Source: Magnetococcales bacterium
Lineage (GTDB): Bacteria > Pseudomonadota > Magnetococcia > Magnetococcales > JADFZT01
Length of the DNA stretch: 35,999 nucleotides
Direction of reading: 5' to 3'
Assembly: GCA_015232395.1 (NCBI GenBank)
Contig: JADFZT010000050.1
Coordinates: forward strand, 1-35,999
Below are positions 1 to 6,740 of the stretch, piece by piece (position 1 is the first letter of the stretch; each line of letters begins with the position of its first letter). Made by a program: the position numbers and the translations under genes. The notes beneath the pieces are model-generated. The model was not told the origin of the DNA. It did not search any database and saw only the letters and a program-made list of their open reading frames with translations.

Positions 1-147
1 CGGGGGGAATCTCCTGGTGGGTATCGGTCTGAAATGTCAATGGAGCGGGCTGGACCAGTGGCTGGCATGCATCGGAAAGAGTTGCTGGCCAACTGGGAAC
101 GCGCTCGGGAAATGACTAATTTGCAGCCGATAGCGCCCTTGGAGTGA
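1..147 (+). CDS. C-terminal fragment of a DUF4160-like protein
   Basis: This frame is open from the first base to a TGA at 145-147. Its last ~27 residues include HRKELLANWERA and end in PLE, which resembles the C-terminus of DUF4160 proteins (a helix with repeated His/Glu/Trp/Arg residues followed by a short Leu/Glu tail). DUF4160 genes commonly sit directly before DUF2442 genes, as here, and the pair is regarded as toxin-antitoxin-like. The first ~20 residues of this frame do not look like the family, so a frameshift upstream is possible. The start lies outside the window. The family call comes from the tail and the neighbour only. Confidence 0.5.
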   Translation, partial: RGESPGGYRSEMSMERAGPVAGMHRKELLANWERAREMTNLQPIAPLE

Positions 148-151
148 TACC

Positions 152-424
152 GTGCTCAAGGATATTGTGACCGTTCAACCTCTGGAAGGGTACAAGCTTC
201 ACCTCTGTTTTGAGGACGAAGTTGAAGGGATTGTCGATCTTTCACAGCTGATCACCTTCCAGGGTGTTTTCAAACCCCTTCAATCGAGAGCATTTTTTCT
301 GCAAGTATGCGTCGATCCTGAATTGGGAACCATCGCTTGGCCAAACGGCGCTGACCTGGATCCGGATGTTCTTTATGGGGAGATCATCGGCAAACCAGCC
401 CATCACCTGCTCGCTGCATCCTGA
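152..424 (+). CDS. DUF2442 domain protein (probable antitoxin/DNA-binding partner)
   Basis: This 90-aa protein has the DUF2442 pattern: an N-terminal strand pair, a central GxVDLS-type segment (here EGIVDLSQL), a Phe-rich turn, and the sequence TIAWPNGADLDPDVLY, which is the most diagnostic part of the family. It starts with GTG 4 bp after the preceding stop, with GGAG upstream. Full-length members are about 80-100 aa, so this one looks intact. DUF2442 proteins are usually paired with DUF4160 proteins in a toxin-antitoxin-like arrangement. The biochemical role of the pair is not established. Confidence 0.8.
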   Translation: MLKDIVTVQPLEGYKLHLCFEDEVEGIVDLSQLITFQGVFKPLQSRAFFLQVCVDPELGTIAWPNGADLDPDVLYGEIIGKPAHHLLAAS

Positions 425-434
425 GGTAACAAGC

Positions 435-641
435 ATGAGGCAAACGTTTATCTATCCGGGAGAAGATGGTTATTGGGTGGCGGAATGCGCCAGTCTGCCC
501 GGTTGCATCAGCCAAGGTAAAACCAAAGAGGCAGCCATTGAAAATATCCGGGAGGCCATTGATCTCTATGTGGAAGCTCTGAAGGAGGATGACCTGCCAG
601 TTCCAGACGAACGGTTTGAGGCGCTATTGGTTGCCGTATGA
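435..641 (+). CDS. hicB: HicB-family antitoxin
   Basis: This 68-aa protein matches the partial RNase H fold of HicB antitoxins. A first strand ends in GEDGYWVAECASLPGC, a turn has the ISQGKTKEAA signature, and the helix IENIREAIDLYVEAL follows. The ATG at 435 is chosen because GAGGTAA lies just upstream and the reading frame further upstream runs through the DUF2442 gene. HicB neutralises HicA and normally represses the operon. Here HicB precedes HicA and overlaps it by 4 bp (ATGA), so the two are translationally coupled. It is short for HicB and carries no obvious extra C-terminal DNA-binding domain. Confidence 0.88.
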   Translation: MRQTFIYPGEDGYWVAECASLPGCISQGKTKEAAIENIREAIDLYVEALKEDDLPVPDERFEALLVAV

Positions 642-856
642 GTCGCTTGCCGCAACTTTCCGGGCGGGAATGCGTGGCGATTCTGGAAAGATTCGGTTTT
701 CGGTTTATTCGCCAGAAGGGTAGTCACATGGTCTTGCGTCGGGACGATCCGTTTTCCCAACTGATCGTTCCCAACCACAAACAACTGGACCGAGGCACCT
801 TACGGGCCATTATCCGTCAGTCGGGGCTTTCGGTTGATATTTTCATCGGCTCATGA
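638..856 (+). CDS. hicA: HicA-family mRNA interferase toxin
   Basis: This 72-aa protein has the HicA double-stranded-RNA-binding-like fold. An N-terminal helix (GRECVAILERFGF) leads to the catalytic segment RQKGSHMVLRR with the conserved active-site His, then VPNHKQLDRGTLRAIIRQSGLSVDIF, the typical second half of the family. HicA toxins cleave mRNA in a translation-independent way. The gene overlaps hicB by 4 bp and appears complete with the active-site His present, so the pair is probably functional. Confidence 0.9.
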   Translation: MSRLPQLSGRECVAILERFGFRFIRQKGSHMVLRRDDPFSQLIVPNHKQLDRGTLRAIIRQSGLSVDIFIGS

Positions 857-860
857 GCGA

Positions 861-882
861 GGTTCAGCTGAAAATTTGAACC
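861..882. promoter_or_regulatory. Inverted repeat upstream of the MazEF-like pair
   Basis: GGTTCA at 861-866 faces TTGAACC at 876-882, and another GGTTCA half follows at 891-896. The intergenic stretch 857-1041 has no gene, so this could be an operator for the following toxin-antitoxin pair or a weak hairpin after hicA. Neither assignment can be settled from sequence alone. Confidence 0.3.
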
Positions 883-1041
883 ATTAGAGAGGTTCAATCT
901 CATGTCTCATGGGAAACGGGAAAACTGCTTGCCACAAAAATCTTCTTGAGACATAAATACAACAGGTAATGCGCTTCTCTGAATTTTAGACTCAAAGAGA
1001 CACAGCGAAGGCATCCCGATCTCTACATCGGAGTTTCACCC

Positions 1042-1266
1042 ATGATGCGTTCTTATGAAGCGGAAATTGATGAATCTGGCAGAGTTCAACTGCTGGAGGC
1101 TGTGCATCTGCGAGGTCCCTGCCGCGCTGTTGTCACCGTGTTGGAAAACACATCTGAAGATGATTCAAACGACGCATTACTGAAATTGGCTGAGAGCACG
1201 CTTTCCCAGGATTGGGATAGACCGGAAGAGGATGAGGCGTGGGCTCATTTACAGTTGGACAGGTAG
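1042..1266 (+). CDS. Probable antitoxin of a MazF/PemK-type module
   Basis: This is a 74-aa acidic protein. Its N-terminal half (EAEIDESGRVQL followed by a short strand pair) resembles antitoxins that pair with MazF-like toxins, and its C-terminus is rich in Asp, Glu and Trp, as expected of a disordered toxin-wrapping tail. The ATG at 1042 is preceded by CGGAG. It overlaps the downstream toxin by 28 bp, typical of coupled antitoxin-toxin genes. The antitoxin role is inferred from position, size and composition, because the sequence itself is weakly conserved. Confidence 0.6.
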   Translation: MMRSYEAEIDESGRVQLLEAVHLRGPCRAVVTVLENTSEDDSNDALLKLAESTLSQDWDRPEEDEAWAHLQLDR

Positions 1267-1607
1267 TTTTGCTGCCATTTCCCTTTTCCGACCTCAGTCG
1301 AAGCAAATATCGGCCTGCCGCTATTCTGGCTGATTCCGGGAGGGGAGATTGGGTGTTATGCCAGATAACGAGTAATCCCTATGCGGATTTGCTGGCTGTG
1401 GCACTGGATGAAGAGGCATTCATTTCCGGCGGACTACATCGCGTCAGCTATGCGCGCCCAGGGAAACTTTTCACCGCCAATGAATCCATCTTTGCTGGAA
1501 CTGCCGGCCAGTTATCACCATTCACTGTTATTGCAGTGGTTGAACAAATCATTCGGTTGCTTCGCCCCAAGGAGACAGATGGGACTATGGCATCGCAAAG
1601 AGAATAG
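1239..1607 (+). CDS. MazF/PemK-family endoribonuclease toxin
   Basis: This 122-aa protein has the PemK/MazF SH3-like barrel pattern: GQVVLLPFPFSDLSRSKYRPAAIL at the start (the PF-x-D-x-x-x-x-K-x-RPA signature), a CQITSN segment after strand 3, and a C-terminal helix ending in IRLLRP. MazF-like toxins cleave RNA at short motifs. The start is a GTG inside the upstream gene. The last ~35 codons are duplicated downstream as part of a 157-bp tandem repeat, so the present C-terminus (after about LLRPKE) is at the repeat junction and may not be ancestral. Confidence 0.85.
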   Translation: MGSFTVGQVVLLPFPFSDLSRSKYRPAAILADSGRGDWVLCQITSNPYADLLAVALDEEAFISGGLHRVSYARPGKLFTANESIFAGTAGQLSPFTVIAVVEQIIRLLRPKETDGTMASQRE

Positions 1608-1990
1608 GTAAGGCACCCCCCTGAGCCCATAATCTGACTTATGGACTCCCAAAGGAAATAGGTAAGGTGTCCCCCGATTCACTGTTATTGCAGTGGTTGA
1701 ACAAATCATTCGGTTGCTTCGCCCCAAGGAGACAGATGGGACTATGGCATCGCAAAGAGAATAGGTAAGGCACCCCCTGAGCCCATAAACTGACTTATGG
1801 ATTCCCAAAGGAAATGGGTAAGGTGTCCCCCGATTCGAGGAGATAGATGGGACTATGGAATCGCAAAGAAAATAGGTAAGGCCACCCTGAGCCCATAATC
1901 TGACTTATGGACTCCCAAAGGAAATGGGTAAGGTGTCCCCCGATTCAAAGGCCCCGATTCCCAAAGAAATAGGTAAGGTGTCCCCCGATT
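1520..1990 (+). repeat. Tandem ~157-bp repeat: MazF 3' end plus REP-like tail
   Basis: Bases 1520-1676 (MazF codons from FTVIAV to the stop, then a spacer and a GGTAAGGTGTCCCCCGATTC tail) recur almost exactly at 1677-1836. A shorter third copy covers about 1838-1946, and a fourth copy of only the tail covers about 1960-1990. The tail contains two facing hairpin-like blocks around CCCATAATCTGACTTATGG. Apparent ORFs in this stretch on the minus strand are by-products of the repeat. No gene is supported between 1608 and 2320. Confidence 0.9.
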
Positions 1991-2032
1991 CCCCCGATTC
2001 CATACGGGCGGTCCTTTTTTGTGGAAAAATGC

Positions 2033-2055
2033 CAATGTTTCCAGTGGTTAAGGGC
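2033..2055 (+). repeat. Imperfect direct repeat shared with 11930-11951
   Basis: CAATGTTTCCAGTGGTTA plus AGGGC here matches CAATGTTTCCAATGGTTA plus GGGC at 11930-11951, with one substitution and one indel. Both copies follow a T-rich run after a GGCGGT motif. They could be end remnants of one element or a common local repeat. The rest of 2056-2320 shows no recognisable feature. Confidence 0.5.
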
Positions 2056-2323
2056 ATACATTCAGAATGGGTGTGGTGCAAGGTTTGGATGTGAAGGGTT
2101 GCAAAACTGGTGAACTTTGGGCATTCTTTCTCTGCTTCTCTCCGACCTGTGGACTTGGCGGGGTGAGTCCGGGAAATGCAATCGCAATGAAAATAAAGCG
2201 TTGTAAGGGTGAAACTTCTGGACAGTTTGTTTAGTGGTTGATGGGCGAGATGGACTGGGTAGATACAGGGAGTTGAGTGTAAGCATCAATAGTTTCAGGC
2301 TGAAGAACGAGATCAAAAAAAGA

Positions 2324-2396
2324 TGGGGTATAGTATAACTGGTATTACGCTTTGCTTATCCGCAGAGAGATATGGGTTCAAATCCCATCCCCCAAC
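2324..2396 (+). tRNA. Degenerate tRNA-like gene (tRNA-Gln-like 5' end)
   Basis: The 5' end TGGGGTATAG matches the start of bacterial tRNA-Gln. An internal A box (TAGTATAACTGG) and a B box (GGTTCAAATCC) are intact. The D stem pairs, with GG and the flanking A residues in place, and the T arm ATGGG/CCCAT is perfect. The anticodon stem CTTTG/CAGAG pairs with one G-T, but its loop CTTATCCG has 8 nt, and the 3' acceptor strand is one base short. The anticodon is therefore ambiguous (TAT or ATC by position after T33). It is probably a pseudo-tRNA or an element-borne variant. Confidence 0.6.
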
Positions 2397-2441
2397 CTTG
2401 TTGGTGATGCTTTTGGCTGTCTTTGTTTTGTGGTCCTCGTT

Positions 2442-2470
2442 TTGTTATTTGCTGTTACCAGGATTATTAT
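2442..2470 (+). promoter_or_regulatory. Sigma70-type promoter of the kinase-caspase operon
   Basis: TTGTTA at 2442-2447 and TATTAT at 2465-2470 are separated by 17 bp, and the predicted transcription start near 2477 lies about 30 bp before the kinase ATG. The local sequence is AT-rich. This is a sequence-only prediction. Confidence 0.45.
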
Positions 2471-2508
2471 AGAGCCGCTGAGTCTTGTTAAGTGTCATGA
2501 GGTGTGCA

Positions 2509-4188
2509 ATGGAATATCTTTTAGATGGACTGCTTGAAATTAACGATGCCTCTCAAAAGGATAAAAATGTAAAATACAAGGAAATAGCTAAGATATCTTC
2601 CAACATATGTAACCTGTCCTTATTCTATTTGTATCACCAGCGCAGAACTAGTAGGGTTTACCGGCGGCTGGCCTCCTGGCCTGATAATAATGATAGCCCT
2701 CGTGATTTTAATGACATATCCCAGTTCGCTAATCATTCGAAATTACCTATTCATTCTTATGGAAAAACAACAACGGGATATTTGATTTTTGACTCTGACG
2801 GAGAAATATCACTAAACAGTAAAAAGTTTTTGCAAGTCGTCGCAGACATCCTTTCAAGAGAATTTGAGCATGACTTCATCTCAAGACTTTTCAAGGAGAT
2901 GACTAAATCTGCACCGATCAACCTTCCGAAAGAAACATTTCATGAGCGTTTGGTTGAAATCGCTGGGCGGGCTGCTGACGTACCCTTCGCCGCAATGCGT
3001 CGTTACCTGAAGGATGGTTCCAAAGAAATTATGGAGTGCATTTCGGGATATTCTTACAACTCTAACAAGAAAATTGACTGCACCGGTCTGAAATTCGTTC
3101 GTGGAGACAAACTGTTCACAGCCTTTTATAAAACCATGGATGAAAATCCGCCGAGTTGTACTGTGTTCAATGAGGATGCCCCGGAACTGATGCGTGAGTT
3201 AACTTCTAAACCGCCGTTCGAGGACGTAAAAACTATTTTAGTAGCTCCGTTGGTTGTGGGGGATATTAAATTGGGCACCGTATCCTTCGGATTTCTAAAA
3301 TCCATCGAATTTACTGAGTTTGAAAAAGATGCCTTCCTCGCTATCGCCAACTGGACTGGTTCGGCTTTGAGCAACTATGAAGAAACCCATGCATTCGCAG
3401 AGATGGAAAAAATTCGGTTTAATGAATTTAAGTCGGAAGTGACCAATGAAATGATCCAGGGACTGCGCCATGGCGCGAGAAACAATCTCGAGATAGCTAA
3501 TATCGCCTTTGACCTGGCTATGGAAGAGATTGAGAGTGCCGACAATCAGACGAAGAAAAAAATCTCAGGTGCAATGCCGGATTTGCGTAACTGTCAATTT
3601 GGTATTTTGGAAGCGACCAAGGATATGTATAATATGTCCCAGATTGCTCAATATAAGGAGTTACTTCCTGAACGATGTAACATCAAAGATATTATTGAGC
3701 GTTCGATGATTCTCGTCCGTTATCAGTTAAGCAATGAAGAAATTAAAGTGGACGAACGAGTTCCGCCAAATCTTGATGCTGATATTGATGAAACATCTTT
3801 TGTCTATGCATTGGTCAATCTACTTCTAAACACCATCGACGCTTTTAAACGTGGTTACCAAAAAGGGATAAAAAAAATTACACTTACTGCCAATTCTGGG
3901 CATGATAATAATTTGGGCAATTATGTGGAAATTACCGTCGCGGATAACGCTGGAGGCGTTCGTGATAAGAAATCGGCACAATTAAAAAATCTGAATGAGA
4001 TCTGGAATGTTGGATTTTCTACAAAAAATGATGGGTCTGGCATGGGGTTACCATATGTAAGGCGTGTGATCCAGGGGCAACATAGCGGCGATACATGGCT
4101 CTCGTCCAATGTCCACGGAGCAAAATTCCATATGCGGTTTCCTTCCTCCAGATCGGAACCAAAAAATGCCCGTGGTAGAGTTGCTTGA
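2509..4188 (+). CDS. Soluble GAF-domain sensor histidine kinase
   Basis: This protein of about 559 aa has no membrane segment. Residues ~30-130 look like a first degenerate GAF-type domain. Residues ~140-300 form a GAF domain, including VKTILVAPLVVGDIKLGTVS and the terminal helix. A coiled helix then carries an H box (QGLRHGARNNLEIA, candidate phospho-His 321). The ATPase has an N box (ALVNLLLNTIDAF), a DNAGG motif at 479-483 and a GSGMGL lid near 510. ATG 2509 is preferred over TTG 2485 and ATG 2497 because GAGGTG precedes it. The next gene is its probable phosphorylation partner. The input signal is unknown, but a cytosolic GAF sensor would fit a small ligand or intracellular stress. Confidence 0.8.
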   Translation: MEYLLDGLLEINDASQKDKNVKYKEIAKISSNICNLSLFYLYHQRRTSRVYRRLASWPDNNDSPRDFNDISQFANHSKLPIHSYGKTTTGYLIFDSDGEISLNSKKFLQVVADILSREFEHDFISRLFKEMTKSAPINLPKETFHERLVEIAGRAADVPFAAMRRYLKDGSKEIMECISGYSYNSNKKIDCTGLKFVRGDKLFTAFYKTMDENPPSCTVFNEDAPELMRELTSKPPFEDVKTILVAPLVVGDIKLGTVSFGFLKSIEFTEFEKDAFLAIANWTGSALSNYEETHAFAEMEKIRFNEFKSEVTNEMIQGLRHGARNNLEIANIAFDLAMEEIESADNQTKKKISGAMPDLRNCQFGILEATKDMYNMSQIAQYKELLPERCNIKDIIERSMILVRYQLSNEEIKVDERVPPNLDADIDETSFVYALVNLLLNTIDAFKRGYQKGIKKITLTANSGHDNNLGNYVEITVADNAGGVRDKKSAQLKNLNEIWNVGFSTKNDGSGMGLPYVRRVIQGQHSGDTWLSSNVHGAKFHMRFPSSRSEPKNARGRVA

Positions 4189-4216
4189 CGACAGGGAATT
4201 CGAAGGAGATGATGCA

Positions 4217-5089
4217 ATGAATCAGATGACCGCCCTGCTTGTTGAAGACAGGGAGAAACTTCGGGAGCAATATGCCCGATCTCTACGCAAACGCAATATT
4301 AAGGTCTATGAGGCAGATTCCAAGAGCAGCGCCTTGCGTATTTATAGACGTCTCGCGTCGCAAATCGCTGTTGTTCTCACCGATTGGCGCCTGATTGACA
4401 ATGATGAAAATAACAATGGCGGTATGGAACTCGCGGAATCCATCCGCTCCCTGACGCCAGAACAGGTCATTGTCTGCATGACTGCATATCACCAACCTCA
4501 GGAAGTTGCGCCCCCAGACCTTTTTGATATGTTTTTCGAAAAGTCCCCAGCTGAAAAAAAACGATCATTTACTACCAACATCCCTAAAATAATTGACTTT
4601 GTCTCTGATCGTGAAAAAAGAAAGCGCAGAGCCGTTCCAGAATCCTTGGTCCAGCTGAAGAAAAAGTACCGCATTACTGACGACGATTTTCACAAGTTAA
4701 TTCAAAACCGCTCTTTCACGCCGTCGATGGAAAGGGCTATTCTCGCGTTTCACAATAGTAATGATATGGAGCATGATCCAAAAACTGATCCAGGTGATTT
4801 CCAGGTTCCAAAAATGATTGATCCAGGCTGTAGTATTTCTGGAAGCGAGCGCCTTAAGGTGTCTCTACTGGTCGTTTCAAAGGAAATCGAAGGACACTAC
4901 GTTTCCGAGCTTTATGGACATCCCATGGTATATACCTATGGAGAAACGGAACAGGAGAGCGATGAGCTTCTTTTGGAACTTCTTTTTGAATATTACGAGG
5001 ATACCTGCTCTGAGGATGGTGGAATTCAATCTAAGGATGTGGTGAACTTTTCCCATTACTTAAAGGAGTTGTTTGAGGTAGTGCCATGA
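4217..5089 (+). CDS. Response regulator with HicB-like output domain
   Basis: This 290-aa protein begins with a receiver domain (residues 5-130): acidic pair E10/D11, phospho-acceptor D56 in LTDWRL, T89 in CMTAYH, and K109 in FFEKSP. A linker with a helical segment (140-185) follows. Residues ~212-265 (ERLKVSLLVVSKEIEGHYVSEL through YGETEQESDELLLELL) follow the HicB order: strand, GxYVxEL strand, gap, then GxT followed by an acidic helix. ATG 4217 is chosen for the GAAGGAG upstream; the longer frame would overlap the kinase. The stop overlaps the next gene by 4 bp. Inferred role: an antitoxin whose grip on its toxin depends on phosphorylation. The receiver call is strong; the HicB-like call is a motif-level inference. 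Confidence 0.72.
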   Translation: MNQMTALLVEDREKLREQYARSLRKRNIKVYEADSKSSALRIYRRLASQIAVVLTDWRLIDNDENNNGGMELAESIRSLTPEQVIVCMTAYHQPQEVAPPDLFDMFFEKSPAEKKRSFTTNIPKIIDFVSDREKRKRRAVPESLVQLKKKYRITDDDFHKLIQNRSFTPSMERAILAFHNSNDMEHDPKTDPGDFQVPKMIDPGCSISGSERLKVSLLVVSKEIEGHYVSELYGHPMVYTYGETEQESDELLLELLFEYYEDTCSEDGGIQSKDVVNFSHYLKELFEVVP

Positions 5090-5364
5090 GTCTTCAAGCG
5101 CAAGCCCTTGAAAGGGTCTTTATAAAACTGAAGCTCCAACGATCGAAATCTAATCACCACGTAAAAGGATTTCTCGTGTATGAAGGGCGGAAGCTATATC
5201 CACCCATTAATATTTCAAAAGGGCGAAAAGAGATTCCGAAGTTTGTTCAGGAAAAACTTCGTAAGGCTCTGCTTCTGACGCGGGAAGAATTTACGACATT
5301 ATGTAGATGTAAAATTAGCGGGAAAGAATACTACGCAATCCGTTTTGATCGAGATTCAGCGTAA
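5086..5364 (+). CDS. Small HicA-like protein (candidate toxin)
   Basis: This is a 92-aa basic protein. Residues 8-67 can be laid over HicA. RVFIKLKLQRSKSNHHVKGF carries a His pair (H24/H25) at the place of the HicA GSHH segment, and the following KGRKEIPKFVQEKLRKALLLTREEF matches the family's Lys/Gly turn, helix and terminal x-x-x-F motif. A ~20-aa C-terminal tail is extra. It starts in an ATGA overlap with the HicB-like response regulator, the same layout as the hicB-hicA pair at 435-856. I do not see close identity to known HicA, so the toxin role is an inference from fold pattern, size, charge and coupling. Confidence 0.5.
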   Translation: MSLQAQALERVFIKLKLQRSKSNHHVKGFLVYEGRKLYPPINISKGRKEIPKFVQEKLRKALLLTREEFTTLCRCKISGKEYYAIRFDRDSA

Positions 5365-5387
5365 TCCTGTGCCATCATAAGGAATTG

Positions 5388-6689
5388 ATGTTCATGTCTA
5401 TGCGTTGGAATGGCATATTTATCGGTATAGGTTCCTATTTCACACCGGATGGGGAGACGAATGGCGAGAAGGAGCTTGTCGCTCCCTCCTTTGACGCACG
5501 TCGAGTCAAGAAAGGATTCTCGCTCTTAAATCCTGAAGGAAAATTCGTTACGCTTACGGATGATCTGACGGGGTTTCCGCCAATCCGCAATGTCATCTAT
5601 TCTCGGTTGATTCGTTTGTTGGGGGAAATCGAGGCAGGAAGCCCTCTTGTCTTCTATTTTGCTGGCCATGGTTTTTCCGAAGACGGCGAGTTTTTTTTAC
5701 AGCCTCCAGATTATTTAGAGGAAATTCCAAAAATCAGCAGCATTTCTTTGAACAGTATTCTCGAGATTATGTCCCGTCATTCAGGCCGGAAACTGATTAT
5801 TTGCGATTGCTGCCGTGTTGAATCGGATGTTGCAGACACTACGAATCTGCCTGTATTCGCATCCTCCCCTATGGTTAGCGTCAATGAGGATATGTCGATC
5901 ATTTGGAGCTGTTCCAAGAACCAGCACTCTTACGAATCATTAGTGATAGGGGAGGAGCCAGCAGGACTGTTCAGCTTTTTTTTAAACAAGGCTATATATT
6001 TAAACCATCTCGTGCGGCAGCCCCAGGCTGTGAGTCTTTATGATATATTTGAACAAGCGAAAATTTTCACTAGTGAATATGTTGTGCAAAACCTTCCACG
6101 TGGGAACCAGACGCCGATCATATTCGGAGGTGATGTACATAACTGGATTGTTTTTGATGATCCCGCTGTGGTAACGCAGCGTTCATACTTACCGGACATG
6201 CCTCTAGAGCCCTTCAACACACCCATCCCGCACACAACGCAAGATACTGACGATGATTCCGCCTCTAAACCTAGTGAGGAGCAAATCAGATCGATTATCA
6301 CGGAAGCTGTTCAGGTTGTAGACAGGTTGGTCATAGATAGGCAAGTATTGGCCCGGGGAGGCTCAACACCTCCAGCGGATGGCCAAGCGGAAACAAAGGA
6401 TATCATTGAGGAGCTATTGATTCAGACGTTTCGACTTTTGTGTAAAATTGACAAGAAAAGAAATGGAGCAGGATTCACAGTAAGGACCGGTAGCGAAATT
6501 AGCAAAGAGCTTGGGACCGGAACCATAAGCGTAGCTGCCATTAGCGCCACCCTAGCTTCGAATTTTCAGAGTGTACCCTTGGGAGTCATCATCACTACGG
6601 TAGGCATATTTTTCGCGAGGGTGTCTCTCAATACATTTTGCGAGATGACATCAGAGTATTTTCAGAGAAGAGGAATCGACCCATGTTGA
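5388..6689 (+). CDS. Caspase-like (peptidase C14) protease with hydrophobic C-terminus
   Basis: This protein of about 433 aa has a C14 fold in its first ~255 residues. It starts GIFIGIGSY, has the DARRV helix, then the catalytic His in FYFAGHG (H94) and the catalytic Cys in IICDCCRVE (C142). C14 proteases cut after Arg/Lys or Asp and act as execution enzymes in several bacterial immune systems. Residues ~260-340 are low-complexity linker. Residues ~378-414 form one or two hydrophobic segments (ISVAAISATLAS and VPLGVIITTVGIFFARV), suggesting membrane insertion or a pore. ATG 5388 is assumed, but ATG 5394 is equally possible. It follows the HicA-like gene by 23 bp and is probably the effector. 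Confidence 0.8.
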   Translation: MFMSMRWNGIFIGIGSYFTPDGETNGEKELVAPSFDARRVKKGFSLLNPEGKFVTLTDDLTGFPPIRNVIYSRLIRLLGEIEAGSPLVFYFAGHGFSEDGEFFLQPPDYLEEIPKISSISLNSILEIMSRHSGRKLIICDCCRVESDVADTTNLPVFASSPMVSVNEDMSIIWSCSKNQHSYESLVIGEEPAGLFSFFLNKAIYLNHLVRQPQAVSLYDIFEQAKIFTSEYVVQNLPRGNQTPIIFGGDVHNWIVFDDPAVVTQRSYLPDMPLEPFNTPIPHTTQDTDDDSASKPSEEQIRSIITEAVQVVDRLVIDRQVLARGGSTPPADGQAETKDIIEELLIQTFRLLCKIDKKRNGAGFTVRTGSEISKELGTGTISVAAISATLASNFQSVPLGVIITTVGIFFARVSLNTFCEMTSEYFQRRGIDPC

Positions 6690-6740
6690 TGCTAAAGAGT
6701 CGGGGATAGAACGGAATCAAGAATCGGAATCTGAAATCGT

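Noticed and set aside
1520-1990. Repeats considered as a CRISPR array
   Set aside because: The units are long, contain a gene end, differ in length and have no unique spacers of constant size; no cas gene is present.
1448-2035. Several minus-strand frames with repeated GTPYLFPL-like peptides
   Set aside because: They are translations of the REP-like repeat and are not genes.
2324-2396. tRNA-like gene as a nonsense suppressor explaining the two in-frame stops
   Set aside because: The loop contains TTA, but with T33 placed normally the anticodon would be TAT or ATC; a suppressor role needs an irregular placement and is not supported.
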